This document shows positions 26,052 through 35,282 of a stretch of DNA of 64,000 bases, in pieces. Every line of letters starts with the position of its first letter. Positions within the stretch are counted from its first letter, which is position 1. The notes beneath the pieces are model-generated. The model did no database searches and was not told the DNA's origin. It worked only from the letters and a program-made list of their open reading frames with translations. Source of the DNA: Muricoccus nepalensis (lineage in GTDB: Bacteria > Pseudomonadota > Alphaproteobacteria > Acetobacterales > Acetobacteraceae); NCBI RefSeq assembly GCF_006438825.1, contig NZ_RCZP01000005.1:62001-126000 (forward strand), written 5' to 3'. Made by a program: the position numbers and the translations under genes.

Positions 26052-27380
26052 TTATCCATCGGCGTCCAGCTTGCCCCGCGCCAGGTGCCGCCGCGCGCGG
26101 TGCAGACCGAGCGCGACGAGGATCGCGACGACCGGCACCGCGATGGCGGTGACGAGGCCGGGCGGCGCGCCGTAGCGCCCCGTGCCGATGCCGTTCGCCA
26201 CCTGCCCGATGAGGCCGACGACGTAGTAGGTGATGGCCGCGACCGAGAGGCCCTCGACCGTCTGCTGCAGGCGGAGCTGCATCCGCGCGCGGCGGTCCAT
26301 GGAGGCGAGCACCGCGAGCGACTGCTCCTCGCGCGTCAGCTCGACACGGGTGGAGAGAAGCTGCGTCGCCCGCGCCACGCGGCGGGACAGCGCCTCGTGC
26401 CGCGCGGAGACGGCGGTGCAGGTGGCCATGGCCGGGGCGAGGCGGCGCTCGACGAATTCCTCGAAGGTCGCGATGCCCTCGATGCGGCGCTCGCGGAGCT
26501 CCGCGATGCGGCGGCGGACGAGGTCGTAATAGGCGGCCGAGGCGCTGAAGCGGTGGAGGTGGGCGGCCTCCTGCGCCTCGATCTCCGCAGCGAGCGCGGT
26601 GAGACGGCCGAGCAGGGGTGCCTCGTCGGCGGGGCGGGCGGGGGCGAGGATGGCGGTGATCCCCGCCAGCTCGTGCTCCCGGTCCGACAGGAAGGGGGCG
26701 AGGCTGCGGGCGATGGGGAAGGCCAGCAGCGCGAGGAGGCGGTAGGTCTCGATCTCGAGCAGGCGCTGGGCGGTGCGGCCGGCCTGGGCCGCGGTCATGC
26801 CGGCGTCGAGGAGGAGGACGCGCGAGAAGCCGTCGGGCTGGATGCGGAAGTCGGTGAAGGCGGCGCCGCGGCCCTCCAGCACCTGGCCGCCGACGATCTC
26901 GGCGCCGTGGAAGTGGCGGGCGGCCTCGGCGGCACCGGCCTCCGCGCGGCCGCTCTCGGAGCGCGCGCTCTCCGCGCGGCGGAGGGCGAGGTGGATCGCG
27001 ACGAGGAGCTGCCCCGGCAGGGCGGCGAGCCAGCCCGGCGGCAGCGCCGCGATGGCCGGCTGGGCGAAGGGGACGGTGGCCCCGGCGGCGGGGACGGAGA
27101 CGGCGAGGCGGGAGAACTCAGTGTGGCGCTCCCAGCGGAGCCAGAAGGTGCCGAAGTCGCCGGCGAAGTGGTCGGTGCCCTCGGCCGGCGGCGGGATGCC
27201 CGCGTCCTCCGCGAGGGTCCGGATGGCCGCCAGCGTCCCGTCCCGCGCCGCGCGGTCGCCGAGGAGGGCGACGTAGGAGATGTCGAGCGGCGCGGAGAGC
27301 GGCGCCGAGGGGCGCGCGTGCGCCTCGTCGTTGAGCGCCTGGCGCTGGGGGTGCGAGGGGGGGAGGTCAGGCGGCGGCAC
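26052..27380 (-). CDS. DUF3422 family membrane protein within the photosynthesis superoperon
   Basis: A 442-residue protein resembling the DUF3422 family of putative membrane-anchored proteins. The N-terminal half is soluble and begins PPDLPPSHPQRQALNDEAHA. The middle is helical (EIEAQEAAHLHRFSASAAYY; RRRIAELRERRIEG). Two transmembrane helices lie at the C-terminus (about 377-397 and 406-425), preceded by ASMDRRARMQLRLQQTVEGL. This layout of a cytosolic body, a helical stalk and two C-terminal helices recalls CorA-like and Rmd1-like membrane proteins, but that is only analogy. It overlaps the bchO end by 14 nt and lies 12 nt before crtI, so it is embedded in the operon. Role unknown. Confidence 0.75.
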   Translation of the reverse strand: MPPPDLPPSHPQRQALNDEAHARPSAPLSAPLDISYVALLGDRAARDGTLAAIRTLAEDAGIPPPAEGTDHFAGDFGTFWLRWERHTEFSRLAVSVPAAGATVPFAQPAIAALPPGWLAALPGQLLVAIHLALRRAESARSESGRAEAGAAEAARHFHGAEIVGGQVLEGRGAAFTDFRIQPDGFSRVLLLDAGMTAAQAGRTAQRLLEIETYRLLALLAFPIARSLAPFLSDREHELAGITAILAPARPADEAPLLGRLTALAAEIEAQEAAHLHRFSASAAYYDLVRRRIAELRERRIEGIATFEEFVERRLAPAMATCTAVSARHEALSRRVARATQLLSTRVELTREEQSLAVLASMDRRARMQLRLQQTVEGLSVAAITYYVVGLIGQVANGIGTGRYGAPPGLVTAIAVPVVAILVALGLHRARRHLARGKLDADG

Positions 27381-28251
27381 GCGCGGCCTCCGCGAGGTCG
27401 GCGATGAGGCGGGCGACCTCCTCCGGCCGCTCCTCGTGCGCGAGGTGGCCGAGGCCGGGCATGGGGTGGATGCGGGCGGCGGGCAGGATGGCGCGCACGC
27501 GCTCGGCCTCGGCGGCGGGCACGGCCCGGTCGTTCGTGCCGACCACGAGGACCAGCGTGGCGCGCAGCCGCGGGAGGTCGCGTAGCAGCGGGCGGAGGTC
27601 CCAGGCGGCCATCATGCCGAGGGCGGCGGCGAGATGCGTCGGCTTGCGGAGGAGGCGCGTGTAGAACTCGACGCCCTCGGCCGAGATGGTGGAGCCGGTG
27701 TCGCGAAGGAGGCGGTTGGCGACTCCCGTGTTGCCCGCGCCCCAGGCGAAGAGCCTCGGCACGAAGGGCAGGCCGGCCAGGAGCTTGGCCGTGCGCGTGA
27801 AGAAGTCCGCGTTCTCCCGCCCCATGGGGGTCAGCGCGCCGTTCAGGGCGACGATGAGGCGGGGGTCGATGGCGCCGTCGAGCGCCATGCGCAGCGCGAC
27901 GGCGGCGCCGGCCGAATGGGCGGCGACGACCTCGGGGCGGAGATCGAGGACCTCCAGCAGGGCGCGGGTGGCGGCGGCCATGCCCTGGAGCGTCAGGCCC
28001 TGGGCGGAGGGCGGGGCGGTGAAGCCGTGGCCGGGGAGGTCCGGGGCGACGACGGTGAAGCGCTCGGCCAGACGGGGCAGCAGGTCGCGCCAGGAGTGGG
28101 TGGCGGCGGCGGTGCCGTGGAGGAGGAGGAGCACCGGGCCGCGTCCCGCGACCTGGACGTGCCAGCGCAGCCCCGCCGCGGCGACGAAGCGGCTGTGCGC
28201 GCGGTTGGGCCAGTCGCGGCCCTCGCGGTCCCAGGCGGGCCGGTCGGTCAT
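27367..28251 (-). CDS. bchO: BchO, alpha/beta hydrolase associated with magnesium chelatase
   Basis: A 294-residue alpha/beta hydrolase. The oxyanion region is LLLLHGTAAATHSW (about 39-52), the nucleophile Ser sits in AAHSAGAAVALRM (about 107-119), and the catalytic His in MPGLGHLAHEERPEEV near the C-terminus. An Asp in VVGTNDRAVPAAE completes the triad. BchO always accompanies bchI and bchD in purple-bacterial clusters, but its substrate is unproven. It begins 24 nt after bchD. Confidence 0.9.
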   Translation of the reverse strand: MTDRPAWDREGRDWPNRAHSRFVAAAGLRWHVQVAGRGPVLLLLHGTAAATHSWRDLLPRLAERFTVVAPDLPGHGFTAPPSAQGLTLQGMAAATRALLEVLDLRPEVVAAHSAGAAVALRMALDGAIDPRLIVALNGALTPMGRENADFFTRTAKLLAGLPFVPRLFAWGAGNTGVANRLLRDTGSTISAEGVEFYTRLLRKPTHLAAALGMMAAWDLRPLLRDLPRLRATLVLVVGTNDRAVPAAEAERVRAILPAARIHPMPGLGHLAHEERPEEVARLIADLAEAARAAA

Positions 28252-28275
28252 ACGCCCTCGCTCACGGGGGGCTTT

Positions 28276-30039
28276 TCACGAGGGCGCCATGGTGGCGCGC
28301 ACCGTCCGCGAGAGGGCGGCGGCGCCGGCATGGGGGAGCGGGACGTAGCGGGCGGCCATCTCGGCGGCGAGCCGGGCGGCGGCGGGCTGAGGGCGCGGGG
28401 CGGTGTCCACGAGAAGGGAGGCGGTGCCGGTCGCGCGCAGGCGGCGAGCGGATTCCGCGGCGTCGTCCGCCGCGCGGGCGCGGTCGGCGGTGCCGTCGCG
28501 GGCGATGTTGGCGCGGCCGTCGGTGAGGAGGACGACGAGCGGGGTGCGTCCCGCGCGGCGCTCGGCGGCGGCGAGGAGGGTCGCGGCGTCGAGCCCGGCC
28601 GAGATGGGCGTGGCGCCGCCGCCGGGCAGGCCGGCCAGGCCCCGCTTCGCGCGGGTGAGCGAGGTGGTGGGCGGCAGGAGGAGGGTGGCGGCGGTGCCGC
28701 GGAAGGCGATGACGGCCACGCGGTCCCGCCGCGCGTAGCAGTCGGCCAGCAGCAGCTCGACGGCGCCCTTCGCCTCGGCAAGGCGGTGGAGCGCGGAGGA
28801 GCCGGAGGCGTCCACCGCGAAGATCGCCGTCGTCTCCGTGCGCTGGCGGAAGCGGACGAGGCGGACGTCCTCCTTCCGGAGCTTCAGCCCGGGCCCCGGG
28901 GAGGCCTGGCGGCGAAGCGGCTGCCAGGGCGCGGCCGCGCGGAGGGTCTCGACGAGGCTGACCCGGGCGCCGGGGCGGAGCTCGCCGGGCGCGGTGCCGA
29001 TGGGCTGGCCGCGGTTGGCGGCGCGGCGGGGCTGGCCGCTGCGCCCGGCCGAGCCGGCGCCGCGGGGGGTGGCGAAGGGGCTCAGGGCCGCGAGGAGGCC
29101 CGCGGGGATGGCGGCGCGGGCCGCGGCGACGACGGATTCCTCGAGCGCGCGGCGGGCGGCCTCGTCGGTCTCCTCCTCGCCGGGGTCCTCGGGGTCGGGG
29201 CGGTCCTCGGGGGGCTCCGCCTCGGGCTCGGCGGACGGCGCGGCCATCGGGACGCCGCGCGGCGAGAGGACGAGGGCGGCGGCGCGGGAGGCGTCGGCGG
29301 GGGTGACGGCGAGGCGGCCTTCGAGCGCGGCCAGGGCGCGGGCGGCGCGCAGCGCCATCAGAGGCGGCCGGAGGGAGGCGATGCCAAGCTGGACCGCGGC
29401 CTTGCAGAGCGCCTCGGTGACGCCGGGCGCGGCCTGGACCTGCGGGAGGAGCGCGCGGGCGGCACCGACGGCGGCGCTGTCGTAGGGCGGGGCGTCGAGC
29501 GGGCCCTGGACGCCGTCCAGCGCCACCGGGAGGGCCAGGCGCTCGGTGAGGGCGGCCGGGGGGCGCTCGTCTTCCAGCCCCTCGTCGAGCGCGACAACGG
29601 CGAGGCGCGCGGGAAGGCGGCGGGCGAGGCCGTCGCGCTCGAGGACGACCGTGCCGGTGTCGAGGACGGCGGCGATGCGGGCGGCGGCGCCGGGCTCCAT
29701 CCGCTCGGCCATGGCGAGGAGGAGGACGCCGCCGTCGGTCTCGGCGAGCACGCCGCGCTCCACCACCGGGCGGCCGCGGCGGAGGGTGGCGCCGAGGTCG
29801 AGGCCGCCGAGGAGGCGGCTGTCGGGGGCGTTGGGGGGAAGGCGGCGCAGGGGCAGGCCCGCGGGCAGGAGGTCCCGCAGCAGGGCGAGCCAGCGGTCGC
29901 GCAGGGGGCCGGGGCGCGCGCGGAGCCAGGCGCCGCCGAGCCCGGCGGGGTCGGTCGCGAGGAGGCAGGCCGCGAGGGCGGCCTCGGCCCAGGAGGGGGC
30001 GGCCGCCGCGTCGGGGTCGGGGACGGCCGCGTCGCTCAC
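28276..30039 (-). CDS. bchD: Magnesium chelatase subunit D
   Basis: BchD forms the double-ring AAA complex with BchI that drives Mg insertion into protoporphyrin IX. The 587-residue protein has a degenerate AAA half (no clear Walker A), an acidic Pro/Glu linker (AEPPEDRPDPEDPGEEETDE, about 277-296) and a C-terminal von Willebrand A domain. That domain has the MIDAS motif FAVDASGSSALHR (about 409-421) and LLTDGRANIARDGT further on. Its start shares ATGA with the bchI stop, so the two are coupled. Confidence 0.94.
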   Translation of the reverse strand: MSDAAVPDPDAAAAPSWAEAALAACLLATDPAGLGGAWLRARPGPLRDRWLALLRDLLPAGLPLRRLPPNAPDSRLLGGLDLGATLRRGRPVVERGVLAETDGGVLLLAMAERMEPGAAARIAAVLDTGTVVLERDGLARRLPARLAVVALDEGLEDERPPAALTERLALPVALDGVQGPLDAPPYDSAAVGAARALLPQVQAAPGVTEALCKAAVQLGIASLRPPLMALRAARALAALEGRLAVTPADASRAAALVLSPRGVPMAAPSAEPEAEPPEDRPDPEDPGEEETDEAARRALEESVVAAARAAIPAGLLAALSPFATPRGAGSAGRSGQPRRAANRGQPIGTAPGELRPGARVSLVETLRAAAPWQPLRRQASPGPGLKLRKEDVRLVRFRQRTETTAIFAVDASGSSALHRLAEAKGAVELLLADCYARRDRVAVIAFRGTAATLLLPPTTSLTRAKRGLAGLPGGGATPISAGLDAATLLAAAERRAGRTPLVVLLTDGRANIARDGTADRARAADDAAESARRLRATGTASLLVDTAPRPQPAAARLAAEMAARYVPLPHAGAAALSRTVRATMAPS

Positions 30040-31139
30040 GCGCCGAAGACCTCCTCCATCGCGCGCTCCACGCGGGTCGTCGCGACCGCCTCGTCCAGCG
30101 CGTTGCGGCGCAGGCGGTGGCGGAGCGCGGGCGGCGCCATGCGGCGGAGATGGGCGAGGGTGACCTCCGGGTCGCCCTCCAGCGCGGCCAGGGCGCGCGC
30201 CGCGCGGGTGAGGGTCAGCTCGCCGCGCAGCCCGTCGGTGCCGAGGGCGATGCAGAGGCGGGCGGCGTCCTCGATGGCGCTGTCGGGGACAATGACGGCC
30301 TCGAGCCGCGCGCGGGCGGCGGTGAGGCGGTCGCGCAGCGCGGCCTCGGCGGGCGCCCAGGCGGCGGTGACGCCCTCCGGGTCGCGGTCGAAGGCGTCGC
30401 GGCGCTTCACGACCTCGACCCGCGCCTTGAGGTCGGTGGGGGTGCGGACCTCCACGGCCAAGCCGAAGCGGTCCAGCAACTGGGGCCGGAGGTCGCCCTC
30501 CTCGGGGTTGCCGCTGCCGACGAGGACGAAGCGGGCGGGGTGGCGCAGCGAGATGCCCTCGCGCTCCACCACGTTCTCGCCGGAGGCGGCGACGTCGAGG
30601 AGGAGGTCCACGAGGTGGTCCTCGAGAAGGTTCACCTCGTCGACGTAGAGGAAGCCGCGATGGGCGCGGGCGAGGAGGCCCGGCTCGAAGGCCTTCACGC
30701 CGCCGCTCAGCGCGCGCTCGATGTCCAGGGCGCCGGCGACGCGGTCCTCGGTGGCGCCGAGGGGGAGGTCCACGACGGGGACGGGCACGGTGACGGCGCG
30801 GACCGGCCGGCCGCGGCAGGCCTCGCAGAGGGCGGCGGGGCGGGCGGGGTCGCAGTTGTAGGGGCAGCCGGCGACGGACCGCATGGGCGGCAGGAGGGCG
30901 GCCAGGGCGCGGACGGCGGTGGACTTGCCGGTGCCGCGGTCGCCGAGCGCGAGCACGCCGCCGATCGCGGGGTCGACGGCGGCCAGCAGGAGGGCGTCGC
31001 GCAGCTCGTCCTGGCCAACGATGGCCGAGAAGGGAAAGACGGGCCGGGCGGCGCGCGGCCCCGGCGCGGCCGCGGGGCGTCGGGCCCGGCGCGGGCGCGC
31101 CGGGGCCGTCGCGGGCGGGGGCGCGCCGAAGCCGTCCAT
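30036..31139 (-). CDS. bchI: Magnesium chelatase ATPase subunit I
   Basis: BchI is the active AAA+ ATPase of Mg chelatase. The 367-residue protein has Walker A GDRGTGKSTAVRAL (about 67-80), Walker B GFLYVDEVNLLEDHLV, sensor LVGSGNPEEGDLRPQLLDRF, and the Cys-bearing insert CPYNCDPARPAALCEACRG seen in BchI. A Pro/Ala/Arg-rich N-terminal leader of about 33 residues precedes the conserved FPFSAIVGQDELRDALLLAA. The start overlaps the hemA stop by one base (TGATG). Confidence 0.96.
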   Translation of the reverse strand: MDGFGAPPPATAPARPRRARRPAAAPGPRAARPVFPFSAIVGQDELRDALLLAAVDPAIGGVLALGDRGTGKSTAVRALAALLPPMRSVAGCPYNCDPARPAALCEACRGRPVRAVTVPVPVVDLPLGATEDRVAGALDIERALSGGVKAFEPGLLARAHRGFLYVDEVNLLEDHLVDLLLDVAASGENVVEREGISLRHPARFVLVGSGNPEEGDLRPQLLDRFGLAVEVRTPTDLKARVEVVKRRDAFDRDPEGVTAAWAPAEAALRDRLTAARARLEAVIVPDSAIEDAARLCIALGTDGLRGELTLTRAARALAALEGDPEVTLAHLRRMAPPALRHRLRRNALDEAVATTRVERAMEEVFGA

Positions 31140-32350
31140 CAGGCGGCGCGCCGGAGGCTGAAAGCGCCCCAGATCTCGCCGAGCGCGTTCACCAGGTGGT
31201 CGATGTCGGCGTCGGAGTGGAGCGGGGACGGCGTGATGCGCAGGCGCTCCGTGCCGCGCGGGACGGTCGGGTAGTTGATGGGCTGGACGTAGATGCCGTA
31301 GCTCTCGAGCAGCACGTCGCTGATGCGCTTGCAGGCGACGGGGTCGCCGACCATGACGGGCACGATGTGGCTCGGGTTCGGCAGGTGGGGCACGCCGGCC
31401 GCGTCGAGGCGCGCGCGGACGCGGGCGACGCGCTCGTGCATGCGGGCGCGCTCGGCGCCGCTCGCGCGGAGGTGGCGGATGCTGGCGAGCGCGCCGGCCG
31501 CGACGTGCGGGGGCAGCGAGGTCGTGAAGATGAAGCCGGCGGCGTAGGAGCGCACGAAGTCGCACATGGCGGCCGAGCCCGCGATGTAGCCGCCCATGGT
31601 GCCGAAGGCCTTGGCGAGCGTGCCCTCGATGACCGTGAGGCGGTGGGCGAGGCCCTCGCGCTCGGCGATGCCGGCGCCGGTCGGGCCGTAGAGGCCGACG
31701 GCGTGGACCTCGTCGAGATAGGTCATGGCGCCGTAGCGGTCGGCGAGGTCGCAGATCTCGGCGATGGGGGCGATGTCGCCGTCCATGGAGTAGACGGATT
31801 CGAAGGCGATGAGCTTCGGCCGGGCGGGGTCGATGCCCGCGAGCAGGCGCTCGAGGTCGGCGACGTCGTTGTGGGCGAAGACCTTCACCTCGGCTCGGCT
31901 GTGGCGGATGCCCTCGATCATCGAGGAGTGGTTCAGCGCGTCCGACAGCACGACGCAGCCCGGCATGCGGGAGGCGAGGGTCGAGAGCGTCGCCCAGTTC
32001 GACATGAAGCCGGAGTTGAAGAGCAGCGCGGCCTCGGTGCCGTGGAGCGCCGCGAGCTCGGCCTCGAGCATGACGTGGTTGTGGTTGGTGCCGGCGATGT
32101 TGCGCGTGCCCCCTGCCCCGGCCCCGCAGGCGTCGATCGCCGCGTGCATGGCGCTGATGACCGCGGGGTGCTGGCCCATGCCGAGGTAGTCGTTGGAGCA
32201 CCAGACGGTGACGGGCGACTGGGTGCCGTCGTGGTTGTGGGCGGCGGCGGGGAAGCGGCCCGCGCGGCGCTCGAGATCGGCGAAGACGCGGTAGCGGCCC
32301 TCGCGGTGGAGGCCGTCGATCTGGCGACGGAAGAAGCTCTCGTGGTCCAT
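31139..32350 (-). CDS. hemA: 5-aminolevulinate synthase (HemA, Shemin pathway)
   Basis: HemA makes 5-aminolevulinate from glycine and succinyl-CoA with PLP, the first step of all tetrapyrroles. The 403-residue protein begins [20 protein letters not shown]. It has [40 protein letters not shown], and the PLP-Lys region [18 protein letters not shown]. It is about the length of other bacterial ALA synthases (400-410). ATG at 32350 follows AGGGGACGA. Its place between puhE and bchI links ALA supply to bacteriochlorophyll synthesis. Another ALA synthase may exist elsewhere. Confidence 0.96.
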   Translation of the reverse strand: MDHESFFRRQIDGLHREGRYRVFADLERRAGRFPAAAHNHDGTQSPVTVWCSNDYLGMGQHPAVISAMHAAIDACGAGAGGTRNIAGTNHNHVMLEAELAALHGTEAALLFNSGFMSNWATLSTLASRMPGCVVLSDALNHSSMIEGIRHSRAEVKVFAHNDVADLERLLAGIDPARPKLIAFESVYSMDGDIAPIAEICDLADRYGAMTYLDEVHAVGLYGPTGAGIAEREGLAHRLTVIEGTLAKAFGTMGGYIAGSAAMCDFVRSYAAGFIFTTSLPPHVAAGALASIRHLRASGAERARMHERVARVRARLDAAGVPHLPNPSHIVPVMVGDPVACKRISDVLLESYGIYVQPINYPTVPRGTERLRITPSPLHSDADIDHLVNALGEIWGAFSLRRAA

Positions 32351-32400
32351 TTCGTCCCCTACCCTCTTCACCGGCGGCCCTTTCCCGGCCGCGTTCTGGA

Positions 32401-33426
32401 CTATGCGGCGGCGCAGGCCTCGAAGGCCGCGCGCAGGCGCGACCCGTCGAGGCGCCCCACCGCGGTGACGCGCTGCGCCCCGTCGTCGCGCGGCGCGATC
32501 GCGGCGAGGCTCGGCTGCCCCTCCGCGACGTAGAAGCGGACCCAGCCGTTGCCGGCCCGGGCCTCGCCCTGCAGGCGGTCCACCGGGCCGAAGCTGCCGC
32601 GGGCGACGGCCTGCAGCAGGCTCTCCAGCCCGCCGGGATCGCAGCTTCCCTCCAGCTCCGTGCTCCAGGCGCGGGAGCGGAAGCCCCAGCCCCAGAGGGC
32701 GGTGGCCGGGAGGGGGATGACCATCAGCGCGTGCTCGAGCGCGCCGAGCCCGGCCAGCGTGCCGAGCAGCGTCCCGGCGACGGCCTGGAAGGGATCGGCG
32801 CCGGGCGCGAAAGCCCCGGCCAGCAGCCAGGCGGTGACGCCGGCCGAGCCGAGGAGCGAGAACGGCAGCAGGGCGTTGGCGGACCGGCGGCCGAAATAGG
32901 TGCCGAGGTAGCGGAGGTGGTCGGGCAGGAACTCGGTGTTGAGGTTCCGCACGCCGAGGAAGAGGTTCAGCTTCGCGCTGAGCCGCATGCCCCAGAGCAG
33001 CAGGACCGTCAGCAGGCCGACCTTGTTCGCGCCGCCCCAGGTGAGCGCCGCCGTCCCCGCCGCGGCGGCGAGGATCGCCAGCTCGTGGTGCAGCACCGCC
33101 AGCGTCGCGCGGCGGAAGCGGGGCCAGCCCGCGAGACCCGGCGGGCAGGCGCGGCGCTCCGGCCCCGTGATGGCGCCGGTGAGGAAGGTGAGCTCCAGCC
33201 AGCCCCAGACCGCGATGCCGCAGGCGAAGGCGAGGGTGGCGCCCCCGGGCGTCGCGTCGCCCGCCGTGGCATGCAGGCCCCAGGCCGCGAGCGCCAGCAC
33301 CGCGGTCGCGGCGCCGAGCGTCCCGCGGAAGGTCTCCCGGCGCATCCCGTCGAGGTACAGGATCGCCCCCGTGGTGAACCACCACAGGAACAGCGTCAGC
33401 GCGGCCGGGAGGAGGTGCTCGGCCAT
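32401..33426 (-). CDS. puhE: Photosynthetic complex assembly protein PuhE, with C-terminal extension
   Basis: PuhE is a polytopic membrane protein affecting reaction centre/LH1 levels. Residues 1-250 hold the family core: [15 protein letters not shown] near the N-terminus, [11 protein letters not shown], and [16 protein letters not shown] with [15 protein letters not shown]. About seven transmembrane segments are visible. The product is 341 residues, while the family is, from memory, about 245-290. The extra is a soluble-looking tail after about residue 255 ([20 protein letters not shown] and on to EACAAA). It lies 2 nt after acsF and 50 nt before hemA. Confidence 0.88.
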   Translation of the reverse strand: MAEHLLPAALTLFLWWFTTGAILYLDGMRRETFRGTLGAATAVLALAAWGLHATAGDATPGGATLAFACGIAVWGWLELTFLTGAITGPERRACPPGLAGWPRFRRATLAVLHHELAILAAAAGTAALTWGGANKVGLLTVLLLWGMRLSAKLNLFLGVRNLNTEFLPDHLRYLGTYFGRRSANALLPFSLLGSAGVTAWLLAGAFAPGADPFQAVAGTLLGTLAGLGALEHALMVIPLPATALWGWGFRSRAWSTELEGSCDPGGLESLLQAVARGSFGPVDRLQGEARAGNGWVRFYVAEGQPSLAAIAPRDDGAQRVTAVGRLDGSRLRAAFEACAAA

Positions 33427-33428
33427 GG

Positions 33429-34514
33429 CTACCAGGCCGGGGAGAGCCGGACGTCGGCCGGGGGCGTGCCGCGGCGCGGCGTGCGGAGATAGAGGCGGGC
33501 GAAGGTGGCGGCCGCGGACACGGCGAGGCCGGCGCGACGGGCCTTGCCGAGGAGGCCCGGCGTCGCCTTCGCCTCGGCCATGCGGCCGCTGATGAGGCGA
33601 AGCCTCTCCAGGCCCGCGAGGAAGCCCGGGTGGTCCACGTCGAGCGTGTCCGGGAAGATCTGGCGGCAGATCTCCTCGGTGATGCGGAAGACCTTCATGT
33701 CGTACTCGACCGGCGTCATGCCGAGCGCGCGGTGGAAGGCGGGGCGCGCGTGGTCGCGCACGTACATCGTGGCGAAGACGGCGAGCTGGAAGAAGCGGGC
33801 CCAGTACTTGTTCCGGCCGGCCACGAGGTGCGGGTTGGCGCGGACGAGCAGCGCGAAGGCCTCGCCGTGGCGGAACTCGTCGTTGCACCACTTGTCGAAC
33901 CACAGGAAGATCGGGTGGAAGCGAAGCTCCGGGTGCTTCTCGAACTGGCGGAAGATGGTGATGTAGCGGGCGTAGCCGATCTTCTCGGAGAGGTAGGTCG
34001 CGTAGAAGATGAACTTCGGCGTGAAGTAGTGGTACTTCTTCGCGCGCGTCAGGAAGCCGAGGTCGACCCCCACGCCGAGGTCCTTCAGCGTGTCGTTGAT
34101 GAAGCCGGCGTGGCGGGCCTCGTCGCGGCTCATGTAGCCGAAGAGCGCCTTCATGTCGGGGTTCGTCACCCGCTTGCGGATCTCGGCGTAGAGCACGCAT
34201 CCCGAGAACTCGGCGGTGACGGAACTCACGAGGAAGTCGAGCAGCTCCGCCTGCAGGTCGGGCGGCAGGTCGGCCATGCGGAAGCTGTCGAAGGCCTCGT
34301 TGCGGGTGAAGTGGCCCTTGTTGGGGTCGCGCCGGAACTCGTCCATCAGCGCGTCCCACTGCGCCCGCACCGGCTCGACGTCGATGCGGTCCATGGCCGC
34401 GAAGTCGGTGGTGTAGAAGCGGGGCGCGAGGACCGTGTCCTTCACGGCCTCCTGCGTCGTCTGGTTGAGGGGCTGCGCGGCGCGGCTGGCCGCGGTCTGG
34501 CTGACGGCGTTCAC
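33429..34514 (-). CDS. acsF: Mg-protoporphyrin IX monomethyl ester (oxidative) cyclase AcsF
   Basis: AcsF is the O2-dependent di-iron cyclase that forms the isocyclic ring E. The 361-residue protein shows the Glu/His iron ligands: [28 protein letters not shown] (ExxH), then [15 protein letters not shown] (second ExxH). The conserved FLWFDKW and [14 protein letters not shown] are present. Start GTG 34514 overlaps the upstream gene stop (GTGA). No O2-independent BchE is seen here, so ring formation should need oxygen. Confidence 0.96.
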   Translation of the reverse strand: MNAVSQTAASRAAQPLNQTTQEAVKDTVLAPRFYTTDFAAMDRIDVEPVRAQWDALMDEFRRDPNKGHFTRNEAFDSFRMADLPPDLQAELLDFLVSSVTAEFSGCVLYAEIRKRVTNPDMKALFGYMSRDEARHAGFINDTLKDLGVGVDLGFLTRAKKYHYFTPKFIFYATYLSEKIGYARYITIFRQFEKHPELRFHPIFLWFDKWCNDEFRHGEAFALLVRANPHLVAGRNKYWARFFQLAVFATMYVRDHARPAFHRALGMTPVEYDMKVFRITEEICRQIFPDTLDVDHPGFLAGLERLRLISGRMAEAKATPGLLGKARRAGLAVSAAATFARLYLRTPRRGTPPADVRLSPAW

Positions 34515-34834
34515 AGGGCGTGCTCCTTCGCTTCGAAGCCGCAGTGGTAGAGCTCGGTGAGCTCGAAGAGGGCGACGGCCATGGTCCAGTTGCGCTCGGC
34601 CCAGCCGGCGCGGCGGACGGTGGCGCGGCATTGCAGCGTGGTGACCGTGCCGTCGGGGATCTCGGTGGGCGCGCCGTGGACGATCACGCGGTCGCCCGGG
34701 CGGAGCTCGATGCCCTCGGGGATGGCGTGGGCGTGCAGGCTGTCGAAGCTGCGCTCGATCTCGACGGTGCAGGGAACCTCGATCGTGCGGGAACCGGAGA
34801 GGCGCCAGAGGAGGCCTGGGGCGGCGTCGTTCAT
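34511..34834 (-). CDS. Conserved photosynthesis-cluster protein in the puhD position
   Basis: A 107-residue soluble protein lying between puhC and acsF, the place of the small puhD/unnamed gene in Rhodobacter clusters. Notable segments are [40 protein letters not shown] and [15 protein letters not shown]. It looks all-beta, with no membrane segment. Start and stop share ATGA and GTGA with its neighbours, so all three are translationally coupled. Its job is unknown; being embedded with the assembly factors suggests a role in complex maturation or cyclase function. Confidence 0.8.
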   Translation of the reverse strand: MNDAAPGLLWRLSGSRTIEVPCTVEIERSFDSLHAHAIPEGIELRPGDRVIVHGAPTEIPDGTVTTLQCRATVRRAGWAERNWTMAVALFELTELYHCGFEAKEHAL

Positions 34835-35274
34835 TCGTTTTCCTCCCGGGCGGTCAGCAGCCGCGCGAAGGCCCCGGCATTGGTCGCGCCGAAGGCCCGC
34901 AGGTCCACCCACCGCCCCGTTGCCGGGTCTTGGAGCGTCACGCGCCCGTCGACGTACTCGGTGACGTTGAAGGGCGCGGCGATCGCAGCATCCTCCCTGC
35001 GGCGCTCGCGCGCCAGTCCTCTGAGGGCCCCGCGGACAAATCCGTTGGTGCCGGGCGGAAGGACGGCCACCAGCGTTCCGTCCGGCGCACTCACCACCAC
35101 CGCGCCGTCGTCGCGGTCGGCGAAGACGAGGCTGCGCGCGGCGGCGACCGGGGTGGCGGGCGGCGGCTCCGGCACGTGCCAGAGCCGCGCGCTCGCCGCG
35201 CCGGCCAGGGTGAGGCCGAGCAGCAGCATCATGCCGAGGAAGGGGCCGCGGAGGGATGCGCGCTCTGCCATCAT
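34831..35274 (-). CDS. puhC: Photosynthetic complex assembly protein PuhC
   Basis: PuhC is a membrane-anchored periplasmic protein needed for normal RC-LH1 assembly. The 147-residue product has one N-terminal transmembrane helix (about 12-29) and a periplasmic domain with [40 protein letters not shown] and a C-terminal [19 protein letters not shown]. The tandem ATG start at 35274 has GGAGGC just upstream. It overlaps the next gene by 4 nt and follows puhB by 8 nt. Confidence 0.92.
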   Translation of the reverse strand: MMAERASLRGPFLGMMLLLGLTLAGAASARLWHVPEPPPATPVAAARSLVFADRDDGAVVVSAPDGTLVAVLPPGTNGFVRGALRGLARERRREDAAIAAPFNVTEYVDGRVTLQDPATGRWVDLRAFGATNAGAFARLLTAREENE

Positions 35275-35282
35275 CGCCTCCC

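Noticed and set aside
27634-30648. A 1004-codon plus-strand frame opposite bchO, bchD and part of bchI
   Set aside because: Gly/Ala/Glu-rich shadow of three recognised genes.
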